From Planctomycetota bacterium (GTDB lineage Bacteria; Planctomycetota; UBA1135; GCA-002686595): 64,000 nt of DNA. Shown here piece by piece: positions 16,585-24,876 of this stretch. The stretch spans positions 62,001 to 126,000 of the forward strand of contig NYUD01000072.1 in NCBI GenBank assembly GCA_002683825.1, in the 5' to 3' direction. The notes below the pieces were generated by a model. The model searched no databases. It was not told where the DNA came from and was given only the letters and a program-made list of their open reading frames with translations. A program made the translations under genes and the position numbers. The first letter of the stretch is position 1. Each line of letters starts with the position of its first letter.

Positions 16585-18399
16585 GTGCTCGTCGAACTGA
16601 ACATCCGCGATCTGGCCCTGATCGAGGCCGGCGACCTCTCGCTTGGCCCGGGCCTCAACGCGATCACCGGTGAAACCGGTGCCGGCAAGAGCCTCCTCGT
16701 GGCCTCCCTGGAGCTGGTGCGCGGCGAAACTCTGCGCGGGGGGGCCGCCCAGTGGGTTCGCAAGGACGCCGATGAGGCTCGCGTCGAGGCGCGCTTCGAG
16801 GTGGAAGAGGCCGGTTGCATCGTGCGTTTGCGCGAGGTGATGGCCGCAGAACTTCCCGCGCTCGCCGAAGAACTATTCGATACCGACGAAGGCGCCTGTG
16901 AAGTGATTCTCGGTCGGACGCTCACCCGGACGGGCCGGACCAAGGCCTATGTGAACCAGCGACCGATACCCAAACGAGCCCTGGCTCGTCTGGCCCAGGC
17001 CTTGATCGAAATCCACGGTCAAAACGACCATCAGGAACTGCTCGATCCCCGCGTGCAACTGCGTTTGCTCGACGCGTTCGGCGGCTCGATGGAGTTGTTC
17101 GGGGCCTACACGACGGAACGTGAGCATTGGGTCGAGCTGCGGGCGCGCAAGGCGTCTCTGGAAGGCGAACATTCCGCGCGGGTCGAACGGGTGGACCTGC
17201 TGCGTTTTCAGCGCGAGGAGCTTCGAACGCTGGGTCCGGTGGAGGGTGAGCACACCGCTTTAACCGAGGAGCGTGAACTCCTGCGCAGCGCCACGGATCT
17301 TGGAAACGAACTGGGCGGAACCGTCAATGCGTTGGAGAGCAATGAGGACGCACTGATCGATCGCCTGCATGGGCTCCTGCGCACGGTCGAGCGCTGGTGT
17401 GAGCGCCTGCCGAAGCTCGAGACGACCCGAGAGGATCTCACCCAGGCCACGATCCACCTCGAGGAAGCGGCCGGCGCCCTTCGCTCGCTGGTCGAGGCGG
17501 TCGAAGCGGACCCTGCACGACTCGAGCACGTCGAGGGACGTATGGCGGAATACGACCGTCTGGCCCGCAAGTACCGCATCGAGCCCGACGGACTGGGGGC
17601 GCGGCAGGAACTGATCGAGGGCGAGCTGCACGACCTCGAACATACCGACCAGACCCTGGCCCAGATCGAGGAGGAAGTTGCCCGTTCGACGCAGCGCCTG
17701 GAGGTGGCGGCAAAGGCGCTTTCGAAGAAGCGTCGCGCGCCTGTGGAGAAGCTGGTGCAGGCCGTGCATGAATCGCTCGCCCGGCTAGGTCTGGAGCATG
17801 CACGCTTCAGCGTCGTGTTCGAGGAACGCGTGGGTGAGGAGCGCTACGCTCCCCAGGGCATCGATCGCATCGCATTCCATCTGGCCGCGAACCCGGGTGA
17901 GGGGCCGGCTCCCCTGTCGCGCGTAGCTTCAGGTGGCGAGGCCGCGCGCATCATGCTGGCATTGCGCACGGTCCTGTCCGGGGGGGATCGCGGGCGCACC
18001 CTCGTCTTCGACGAGATCGACGCCGGCGTCGGCGGTCGTCTGGGCCCCGAGGTTGGACGACACCTGAGGGATCTCGGTAGTCTCCACCAGGTCATGTGTG
18101 TCACGCACCTGCCTGCGATTGCGGCTTGCGCTGACCTGCACCTGCATACCTTCAAGGAAATTCAGGAAGGGCGAACACGCACGACCATCGAACCCCTCGA
18201 GGGCAAGGCCCGCATCCGCGAGATTGCGGACATGATCGCGGGCGGTGCGGATCAAGCGACCGCGCGTGCGGAGGCGCAGCGTCTCCTGAATTCAAAAGCA
18301 GAGAGCGCGGATACGAAAAAGCCGGCCCCCGGGAAGACGCCGGCCCAAGAGCCCGCCCGCAAGCGAGCTAGAGCCGAACGAAGTTCACGCCGTAGTTGA
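16585..18399 (+). CDS. recN: DNA repair protein RecN
   Basis: About 604 residues from GTG 16585. SMC-like ATPase used in double-strand break repair. Motifs: N-terminal LVELNIRDLALIEAGDLSLG, Walker A ITGETGAGKSLLVASL, a coiled-coil middle (about residues 170-400), the ABC signature RVASGGEAARIMLALR and Walker B TLVFDEIDAGVGG, with the switch His in VMCVTHLPAIAA. All conserved elements are intact. The last 35 residues are a Lys/Pro/Arg-rich tail that is not usual for RecN; the DNA encoding it also carries the terminator of the convergent pseudopilin gene, and the two coding regions overlap by 32 bases. Confidence 0.95.
   Translation: MLVELNIRDLALIEAGDLSLGPGLNAITGETGAGKSLLVASLELVRGETLRGGAAQWVRKDADEARVEARFEVEEAGCIVRLREVMAAELPALAEELFDTDEGACEVILGRTLTRTGRTKAYVNQRPIPKRALARLAQALIEIHGQNDHQELLDPRVQLRLLDAFGGSMELFGAYTTEREHWVELRARKASLEGEHSARVERVDLLRFQREELRTLGPVEGEHTALTEERELLRSATDLGNELGGTVNALESNEDALIDRLHGLLRTVERWCERLPKLETTREDLTQATIHLEEAAGALRSLVEAVEADPARLEHVEGRMAEYDRLARKYRIEPDGLGARQELIEGELHDLEHTDQTLAQIEEEVARSTQRLEVAAKALSKKRRAPVEKLVQAVHESLARLGLEHARFSVVFEERVGEERYAPQGIDRIAFHLAANPGEGPAPLSRVASGGEAARIMLALRTVLSGGDRGRTLVFDEIDAGVGGRLGPEVGRHLRDLGSLHQVMCVTHLPAIAACADLHLHTFKEIQEGRTRTTIEPLEGKARIREIADMIAGGADQATARAEAQRLLNSKAESADTKKPAPGKTPAQEPARKRARAERSSRRS
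18316..18344 (-). terminator. Intrinsic terminator of pseudopilin gene, inside recN
   Basis: GCCGGC at 18321-18326 and GCCGGC at 18339-18344 form a 6-bp GC stem with a 12-base loop. On the minus strand it is followed by TTTTT (complement of 18316-18320), 23 bases past the pseudopilin stop at 18368. It lies within the recN coding sequence, in its C-terminal tail. Confidence 0.65.
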
Positions 18400-18910
18400 T
18401 CCCGCTCGCATCGCCCCAGACCAGGCCGCGCTTGAGGTCCTTGTCTCCGTCGAGTAGGTGGTTGAGGGTCTCGAGCATGGCCGGGTACACCCCTCCCAGT
18501 TCCTCCCGCGTGCCCAGAATGATCTTTGCCTGGGAGTCACTGATGACATCGATGTCATAGGTGCCTCCGTAGCCGCTCTCCGAGGGGAGCTCCTCTGCAT
18601 ACGGGCCGCTCCAACCCTCGCGCCCATCACCGGAAATGAGGTGTTTGTGGGCCGGATCCTGCACGGAATCGGTGATGCCGGCGATGTTTTCGAGGGGCTT
18701 CAGGCTGCCCGTGTCGGCGTAGTAATGCACCAGAGCGTTCTCCATGGTGCGCATCTCTTCCACGACAGGGTCGAATTTGGTCTTTCGGGCAATTTCCACG
18801 AACGTCGGGCTGACCACAGCGGTGAGGACCGCGAACGTGGCGATGACGATGACGAGTTCGACGACGGTGAATCCGTGTCGCCTGGGGGCACGGAGAGCGG
18901 AGAAGTTCAT
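18368..18910 (-). CDS. Type II secretion/type IV pseudopilin, GspG-like
   Basis: 180 residues from ATG 18910. The prepilin cleavage site is RRHG-FTVVELVIVIATFAVL: basic leader, Gly at -1, Phe +1, Glu +5, then the hydrophobic helix. This is the substrate pattern for prepilin peptidase. After the helix comes the GspG-like region with YYADTGSLKPLENIAGITD, then GREGWSGPYAEELPSE, the minor/major pseudopilin surface segment with a WxGPY motif. No other secretion genes are in the window, so it is an orphan locus. The start at 18910 fits; a longer open frame to 18982 adds unrelated residues. Convergent with recN, whose coding end it overlaps. Confidence 0.88.
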   Translation of the reverse strand: MNFSALRAPRRHGFTVVELVIVIATFAVLTAVVSPTFVEIARKTKFDPVVEEMRTMENALVHYYADTGSLKPLENIAGITDSVQDPAHKHLISGDGREGWSGPYAEELPSESGYGGTYDIDVISDSQAKIILGTREELGGVYPAMLETLNHLLDGDKDLKRGLVWGDASGINYGVNFVRL

Positions 18911-19092
18911 ACTCAGAAAGAGGGGAAGACGTTTCGGACGGGCCGCATGCTCCGCCGAGCGTTTGGCGATATCGAGCACCAAGATCTCGCTTCTTTAGCC
19001 CGGCCCGCGGTCAAGACGTAACTCTCTCCTGCATACGAAATCCCTTCGGATTTCGGGAGGTTGGGGTAGATTGGGTGTCGATAAATCTCGAC

Positions 19093-20085
19093 ATGGGAAC
19101 TCCGATCGAACCTCTTCTCTTCGAACGGCATTTCGTGGAGAAAGTCTGGGGGGGCCGAGCGCTCGAACAGCGACTGGGGATCGCCCTGCCCGGATCTGCT
19201 CCGATCGGCGAGACCTGGGAGATCGTCGATCGCCAGGAGGAGAACTCGAAGGTCGCAGCGGGCGCTTTCAAGGGGCGAACCCTGCGCGAGTTGATGGAAG
19301 AATATTCCTCCGAGATCCTGGGGAGCTCGCCGACCGGCAAGGCCGGGCGATTCCCGCTGCTGGTGAAATACGTCGACGCCGGCGAAAACCTGTCGGTGCA
19401 GGTCCATCCCGACGAGGCGGCAGCGGCGCGTTTGGGCGATCCGGCCGAGGCGAAGACGGAAGCGTGGTACGTAGTCGACGCCATTGCCGAAGGCGTGCTG
19501 TATTGCGGGTTACGGAGAAACGTCGGACGAGACGAGTTCGCTCGGGTTGCGAACGGTTCCGGCGTCGTAGAGACCCTGTCTCGCTGGGACGTTCAACCCG
19601 GACAGTGCATGTTGGTGCCGGGTGGGACGGTGCATGCGATCGGAGCCGGAGTCACCATCCTCGAGGTCCAGGAGAACTCGGATACGACCTATCGGCTTTG
19701 GGACTGGGGGCGCAAGGGGCGCGAGACCCACGTTCCCCAGGCGCTTGAGAGCATCCACTTCGGCAAGGAAATACGGGGACCAGCCACCGCGGATTGGGAA
19801 AAGGCCGACGTGAGGGGCGAGGGATTCCGCTTGTTGACCTTGGTGTGCTCGGATTTCTTCGTGATGAGCGCCCTTCGGATCGAGGGGGCCTGCCGGCGTT
19901 CTACGGAGGAGAGATTCCGGATTTACGCTGTTTCCCACGGCTCGGGCTGGCTTGGGGTCGAGGGGAGGGACGAAGAATGGGCCCTTGGAACGGGGGATGT
20001 CTGGCTCGTTCCCGCCGATTGCGGCTATCATCGCCTGCGGCCCGGTCGCTCCGGCCTAAATTTGATCGAGATGCACACTCCGTAG
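19093..20085 (+). CDS. manA: Mannose-6-phosphate isomerase, class I
   Basis: About 331 residues from ATG 19093 (MGTPIEPLLFERHFVEKVWGG); GTG 19075 is a possible start six codons earlier. Cupin-type zinc enzyme that interconverts mannose-6-phosphate and fructose-6-phosphate. Motifs: FVEKVWGGRAL, LLVKYVDAGENLSVQVHPDE (zinc ligands Gln and His), TEAWYVVDA (zinc Glu) and LVPGGTVHAIGAGVTILEVQ (zinc His), followed by a C-terminal cupin-like domain. It is likely to supply mannose-6-phosphate or return it to glycolysis; the surface-polysaccharide genes in this window are possible users, but none is adjacent. Confidence 0.92.
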   Translation: MGTPIEPLLFERHFVEKVWGGRALEQRLGIALPGSAPIGETWEIVDRQEENSKVAAGAFKGRTLRELMEEYSSEILGSSPTGKAGRFPLLVKYVDAGENLSVQVHPDEAAAARLGDPAEAKTEAWYVVDAIAEGVLYCGLRRNVGRDEFARVANGSGVVETLSRWDVQPGQCMLVPGGTVHAIGAGVTILEVQENSDTTYRLWDWGRKGRETHVPQALESIHFGKEIRGPATADWEKADVRGEGFRLLTLVCSDFFVMSALRIEGACRRSTEERFRIYAVSHGSGWLGVEGRDEEWALGTGDVWLVPADCGYHRLRPGRSGLNLIEMHTP

Positions 20086-20121
20086 CCCGCTGGACTCGGG
20101 CTCGACGAAGAGAGACCAGAG

Positions 20122-20964
20122 ATGAAGAAGCGCAAGACTCCGGCCGTGAGGTCCGAGTCCGGAGTCGCAGCGGTACGCCTGAACCGCTACCTCGCCCTGA
20201 ACGGTATCGCCTCGCGGCGGCATGCCGACCGACTCATTGAAGAGGGCGGAGTCATGGTCGACGGCGAGATCGTGACCGAGCTCGGGATACGGATCGATCC
20301 CGCCCGGCAGCGTGTCGAAGTGGATGGCGTTGTGCTGCGGCCCGAGGGCGAGCAGCGTCGCTACTACCTCTTGAACAAGCCCGAGGGTGTGGTCTGTACC
20401 AGCGATCCAAGGGAGAATCGACCGCGAGCAGTCGATTTGATCACCGACCGCCGCAAGGGGCGCATCTACACCGTCGGCCGGTTGGACGAGGACACCACAG
20501 GCTTGGTCATTCTGACCAACGACGGCGAGTTCGCCAACCGTGTCGCCCATCCTCGCTACGGCATCAAGAAGATCTACCGGGTCGTGGTGCGCGGGCGCGT
20601 CGACGGCTTGATTCTCACGAAGCTGCGTGCTGGCGTTCGTCTTTCCGATTTCCGTTCGAGCTTCAAACGGATCCAGCTCGTCAAGCGTTCCGAGCGGCAA
20701 ACGACCCTGTTAGTGACGCTTTCGGAAGGGCGCAACCGCGAGATCCGGCGTGTCTTCGCCCGCCTGGGCTTGCCGGTAATACGGCTGCGGCGCGTCGAGG
20801 TCGGACCGCTGCGCGAGTGGGGCCTGAAGGTGGGTCACTGGCGCCCCTTGACGCGCGATGAGGTCAAGGAACTATTCGCCGGCGGCGAAGAGCCGGATCC
20901 CCGGCAGCCGCGCCCGGGACGCCCGAACGGCCGGTTTCGAGGCTCGCAACGACCTCGCCGCTAG
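20122..20964 (+). CDS. RNA pseudouridine synthase, RsuA/RluB family
   Basis: 280 residues. N-terminal S4 RNA-binding domain (RLNRYLALNGIASRRHADRL, near residue 20), then the RsuA/RluB catalytic domain with YYLLNKPEGVVCT and the active-site GRLDEDTTGLVILTNDG, whose Asp attacks uridine. Further motifs are EGRNREIRRVF and LPVIRLRRVEVGPL. The basic Pro/Arg/Gly-rich tail (about 30 residues) resembles that of RluB, which makes pseudouridine in 23S rRNA helix 80; RsuA and RluE are shorter. I favour RluB but do not assign the symbol. The stop TAG is shared with the convergent gene on a CTAG palindrome. Confidence 0.9.
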   Translation: MKKRKTPAVRSESGVAAVRLNRYLALNGIASRRHADRLIEEGGVMVDGEIVTELGIRIDPARQRVEVDGVVLRPEGEQRRYYLLNKPEGVVCTSDPRENRPRAVDLITDRRKGRIYTVGRLDEDTTGLVILTNDGEFANRVAHPRYGIKKIYRVVVRGRVDGLILTKLRAGVRLSDFRSSFKRIQLVKRSERQTTLLVTLSEGRNREIRRVFARLGLPVIRLRRVEVGPLREWGLKVGHWRPLTRDEVKELFAGGEEPDPRQPRPGRPNGRFRGSQRPRR

Positions 20965-22196
20965 CCGGCCTTTCTTCGCAGTGGGAGCGGGCCCGGGTAG
21001 GTCAGTCGGCGCCAGAGCCATTCGCACGGCCCCATGCTGAAGCGGTGCATCCACAGCTGGCTTGCGAAGACCTGCGCTGCAAACACGAGAGAAATCCAGA
21101 CCAGTACTTCGGCCCGCGACAGCTTTTCATACAGCCCCAGGCCGAAGGCCATGAAGATCAGGTTCATCGCGATGGACTGGAGCAAGTAGTTCGTCAGTGC
21201 GGTCCGGCCGATGGCCGCCAACCCGCGCTGCAAGCGCCTGAAATATCCGCCATGAACTGCCCACAGGATGGTTCCCGCATAGCCCATGCTCAGGAGAAGC
21301 GAGCCTATTTCTTCTCCTAGGTCCGTCGCGACCTTCCACGGGACCGAGGGGGAGTCGATGAAGAGCGAGACGGCGATACCAAACAACTCCAGTCCTCCGC
21401 CGACGCCGAGCCCGATCCAGCTGAGTCGGCGGTGCAAAGCCATGTGGCGTGCTTCGAGCAACCCTTTCTTCATGATCGCCGCGCCGAGGAAGAAGAGTGC
21501 AACGACGCGCCAATTGAAAGAGATGAACGAGGAGATCACCAACCAACCGATGTATTCGAAGGGCCTTTGCGCAATGACCTGGGACAGGGATCCTGTGCGT
21601 CGTGCCGTCGTTGCCGCGGTGCCGAAACCGTCCGTGTCGCCGCCTTCGAACATATCTACACCGATGGTCGCCCACATCAGCGTCAGCAGGAATCCGATGG
21701 CGAGCGGGATCATCGCGATCCACACCAAGTTGCGAGGCGATTGGTTGCGGAACAGGAAAAGTAGTCCACCGACGAACGCATAGACGAGGAGGATGTCTCC
21801 CTCAAACAGCAAGAAACCGTGGAAGATGCCGATCCCCGCGAGGAGCCCCAGTCGACGCAAGTAGATCTTGCGGAATGGAATCCCCGCTGCTGCGGCCCGT
21901 TGGTTTTGCAAGACGAGACCCATTCCAAAGAGCAGCGAAAAGAGCGTGACGAATTTCATCACCAGGAAGCCGTCGAAGAATCCCCAGGCGAGCGTCTCGC
22001 TCCACCAGGGGCCGATCAGCTCGCTGGAGTCCGCTGGGGGACGCCGCATGGCCTCGCCCATCGGGCGGGACGAAATGAAGGCGTTTGTCAGAAAGACGCC
22101 GTAAAGCGCGAAGCCCCGTAGAACGTCGAGTCCCTCGATACGCTCCGAGGACTGCGTCGGACTCACGGCGACGGAATTCTTGGTGTAGTCCTTCAC
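20961..22196 (-). CDS. DUF418 family membrane protein (YeiB-like)
   Basis: 411 residues with about ten predicted membrane segments. N-terminal RIEGLDVLRGFALYGVFLTN is the DUF418/YeiB signature, and the C-terminal block (ALTNYLLQSIAMNLIFMAFG, then PCEWLWRRLTYPGPLPLRR) matches the family's ending, where a W-R-x-x-T-Y motif is conserved. The family is predicted to be membrane transporters or acyltransferase-3-like; function unproven. Start is GTG 22196; AAGG lies about 12 bases upstream. Divergent from the M16 peptidase genes with only 56 bases between, so they share a promoter region. Stop overlaps the pseudouridine synthase stop by 4 bases. Confidence 0.88.
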   Translation of the reverse strand: MKDYTKNSVAVSPTQSSERIEGLDVLRGFALYGVFLTNAFISSRPMGEAMRRPPADSSELIGPWWSETLAWGFFDGFLVMKFVTLFSLLFGMGLVLQNQRAAAAGIPFRKIYLRRLGLLAGIGIFHGFLLFEGDILLVYAFVGGLLFLFRNQSPRNLVWIAMIPLAIGFLLTLMWATIGVDMFEGGDTDGFGTAATTARRTGSLSQVIAQRPFEYIGWLVISSFISFNWRVVALFFLGAAIMKKGLLEARHMALHRRLSWIGLGVGGGLELFGIAVSLFIDSPSVPWKVATDLGEEIGSLLLSMGYAGTILWAVHGGYFRRLQRGLAAIGRTALTNYLLQSIAMNLIFMAFGLGLYEKLSRAEVLVWISLVFAAQVFASQLWMHRFSMGPCEWLWRRLTYPGPLPLRRKAG

Positions 22197-22252
22197 GATC
22201 GGGCCTTGTGCACGGACGCTTTCCCGCCCGGACTCGTTATCATCTCGCTTCC

Positions 22253-23566
22253 ATGCACGACATCCAGCCTATTCCCCGCCGTATTCTTCGTAACGAGGCG
22301 GCCCCCGTATGCAAGGTCGGAGCGAGTGTTACGGAACACCGCCTGAGGAACGGTATGCGGATCCTGCTGGCCGAGCGCCACGGCGATCCTGTGGCGGCAA
22401 ACGTGCTTTTCTATCGGGTTGGCTCCCGCAACGAGACGGAACGTGAGGCCGGCGTGTCACACTTTCTCGAACACATGATGTTCAAAGGAAGTCGGCGCTT
22501 TGGCAAGGGCGAAGTGGATCGTCTTACCACCGAGCTGGGCGGTCAGAACAACGCTTTCACAGGATACGACCACACGGCGTACTGGTTCGAGTTCGCTTCC
22601 GATCGCTGGGAGCATGCCCTCGATATTGAAGCGGATCGGATGCAGAGCCTGACGCTGGATTCCTCCGAGTTCGACGCCGAGCGGGCGGTGGTTCTCGAGG
22701 AGCTGGCCATGGGAGAGGACGATCCATGGCGCCATCTCTCGCGACCTATCGAGACGTTGTTGTTTTCCCACCACCCATACGGGCGCCCCATCATCGGTTT
22801 TAGCGAGACGCTGGGTGGGATGACGCCGGAGTCGATGCGGGATTACCACCGGCGCTTCTATCACCCAGCCAACGCGACCCTGGTGGTCAGTGGGGACATC
22901 CGACCGCGTCCTGCCTTGAAGGCGATCCGTGATCGATTCGGCTCTCTCGAGGCGGGTGTGCCCTACGAACAGGCGGATTGCTTCCGCCGGAACAGCCCGG
23001 AGCCACGCGGCGAGGTTCGTGTCACCGCCAGCTGGGACGATGCGGCGCATCGCTTGATCATGGCCTGGCCCACCGTCAAGTGTGCGACGCTGGAGGACTA
23101 CGTTTGCGACTTGATCCTCGCTGTTTTGACCAGCGGCCGCATGTCGCGTATGTATCGCCGGCTGGTTCTCAAGGAGGGTTTGGCCACGAGTGTTTCCGGG
23201 GCAAACGATGCTCGCGTTGAAGCTGGAGCGTTTTGGCTCTATGCGGAGGCGGCGCAGGGAGTCGAGCCCGCGGCCCTTGAGCGTGCGATCGATGAGGAAC
23301 TCGTGAAGTTGGCACAGGATCGCGTTGCGCCCGAAGAATTGAAGCGAGCCAAGGCGATCATGCACGCTGCCGACGCCTTCGATGGCGAAGCCGTGTCCGA
23401 CGTGGCGGAGGAACTCGGCGAGTGGGCCGTCGATGCCGATTGGCACATGGCTTTCGACGGCGGCAAGCAGCACGATCGAATCACGGCGGAAAAGCTCCGC
23501 AAAACCGCCGCTGAGTATCTGCGCCACGATCGCCGCATCGTGGGCTGGTGCCATCCGAAGGATTGA
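22253..23566 (+). CDS. M16 zinc metallopeptidase (catalytic subunit)
   Basis: 437 residues from ATG 22253. Inverted zinc motif HFLEH at about residue 80 (GVSHFLEHMMFKGSRRFGKG), with the downstream Glu ligand in the ERAVVLEELAM segment, 74 or so residues later: the complete M16 (pitrilysin/processing-peptidase) active site. The C-terminal half has the inactive second lobe. No signal peptide is seen, so it may be cytoplasmic or exported by another route. It is coupled (TGATG) to a second M16-fold gene lacking the HxxEH site, as in the two-gene pairs that form the catalytic and non-catalytic halves of one enzyme. Possible substrates are small peptides or signal peptides. Confidence 0.93.
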   Translation: MHDIQPIPRRILRNEAAPVCKVGASVTEHRLRNGMRILLAERHGDPVAANVLFYRVGSRNETEREAGVSHFLEHMMFKGSRRFGKGEVDRLTTELGGQNNAFTGYDHTAYWFEFASDRWEHALDIEADRMQSLTLDSSEFDAERAVVLEELAMGEDDPWRHLSRPIETLLFSHHPYGRPIIGFSETLGGMTPESMRDYHRRFYHPANATLVVSGDIRPRPALKAIRDRFGSLEAGVPYEQADCFRRNSPEPRGEVRVTASWDDAAHRLIMAWPTVKCATLEDYVCDLILAVLTSGRMSRMYRRLVLKEGLATSVSGANDARVEAGAFWLYAEAAQGVEPAALERAIDEELVKLAQDRVAPEELKRAKAIMHAADAFDGEAVSDVAEELGEWAVDADWHMAFDGGKQHDRITAEKLRKTAAEYLRHDRRIVGWCHPKD

Positions 23567-24876
23567 TGAAACCGACCAAAGCAACCCGCAAGTTTGCCGT
23601 TCCCGCGCTTCCCGTCGAACGGTTCGAGCTCGCCTGCGGGGCAACCCTTCTGGTTTCGCCGCGCGCTGGCGCTCCGGTGTGTGCCGTGCACGCTCACATC
23701 CGAGGCGGCCACTCACTCGATCCCAAGAATAAGGCGGGGCTCGCGCATCTCACAGGCAGCCTTGTGGATCAAGGGACGACAAGTCGTACCGAGGAGGAAC
23801 TGGCCTCCGTGCTGGAGAATGCTGGAGGCCGTCTGGCCGGCGGGGGGACGGGCGTCGCCGGCACCATGCCCTCAGCGCGCTGGAAGCTGCTGCTCGAGCT
23901 GCTGACCGATTGCCTGATCGCGCCCTCATATCCCAAGGCCAACTTCGAGCGTCACAAGAAGCGCTTGCTGGACCGTTTGATCGTCGATCGAGACGAGCCG
24001 CGTGTTCGTGCGGCCTTGCTCTTTCGCAGCCTCGTCTACGGCGATCACTGGATGGGCACACCGGACATCGGGGATATCGAGAGCATTCCCAGAATCCAGC
24101 GGCGCGACGTGGTGAGCTTTCACCGCAAGAACTGGGTGGGCAAGCGGCTCTTGATCGCCTTTTGTGGCGACGTCGATCCCCAAAAGGTCAGGAGTTACCT
24201 CAACCGAGCGTTGCGCGACCTCCAACCGGGTAAACCCCTCGGCTCACCGAACCTCGAGTTTCCGCCGCGTGGGCGGCGTGCAGCCGCCTTTCCTGCCGAT
24301 AGGCAACAGGTGCACGTCTTCCTCGGCCACATTGGCATTCGAAGGGAGGATCCCGACTATCCGGCGTTGGTGGTGATGGACCACGTGCTGGGCACGGGGC
24401 CGGGTTTTACGAGCCGTATCACGCGGCGTCTGCGCGATGAGTTGGGTTTGGCCTACACGGTGTACGCCGATATTCACGGGTCGGCCGGCGTGTTTCCGGG
24501 GATGTTCATCTCCTACATCGGAACTTCGCCCGAACAACTGGGCACGGCCGTGGAGGGGTTATTCCACGAGATCCGTGCGATCCAGCAAGAGCTGGTGGAG
24601 CCGACCGAACTCGAATTGGCCAAGAGCTATCTGACGGGTTCCTACGCTCTCGGGTTCGAGCGCGCTTCGCGACGCGTGCAGACCTTGATCATCGCCGAGC
24701 GTTGCGGGCTACCCCCGACGCACTTGAAAGATCTCTTGAACGCGATCGTCAAGGTCACGCGTGAGGATGTGCGTCGTGTAGCGCGCGAGCACCTGGATGC
24801 CGATCGAGCGTGCCTCGTCGCCGGTGGTCCGGTCAAGAAAGCTCAACTCAAAGCCCTTCTGGGCCTGGGAAAATGA
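23566..24876 (+). CDS. M16 peptidase-fold protein, non-catalytic partner
   Basis: 436 residues from ATG 23566, overlapping the upstream stop by one base. Same overall pattern as the upstream gene (VHAHIRGGHSLDPKNKAGLAH with LTGSLVDQGT) but the position of the HxxEH zinc site reads HLTGSLVDQ, so catalytic residues are missing. The substrate-binding part is kept: DHVLGTGPGFTSRITRRLRD and ELGLAYTVYADI are the usual M16 R/Y segment. Such partners complete the clamshell and bind the substrate in bacterial M16 heterodimers. Its stop overlaps the start of the next gene, a large lipoprotein of the sulfatase superfamily, as ATGA, which places all three genes in one operon. Confidence 0.92.
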   Translation: MKPTKATRKFAVPALPVERFELACGATLLVSPRAGAPVCAVHAHIRGGHSLDPKNKAGLAHLTGSLVDQGTTSRTEEELASVLENAGGRLAGGGTGVAGTMPSARWKLLLELLTDCLIAPSYPKANFERHKKRLLDRLIVDRDEPRVRAALLFRSLVYGDHWMGTPDIGDIESIPRIQRRDVVSFHRKNWVGKRLLIAFCGDVDPQKVRSYLNRALRDLQPGKPLGSPNLEFPPRGRRAAAFPADRQQVHVFLGHIGIRREDPDYPALVVMDHVLGTGPGFTSRITRRLRDELGLAYTVYADIHGSAGVFPGMFISYIGTSPEQLGTAVEGLFHEIRAIQQELVEPTELELAKSYLTGSYALGFERASRRVQTLIIAERCGLPPTHLKDLLNAIVKVTREDVRRVAREHLDADRACLVAGGPVKKAQLKALLGLGK

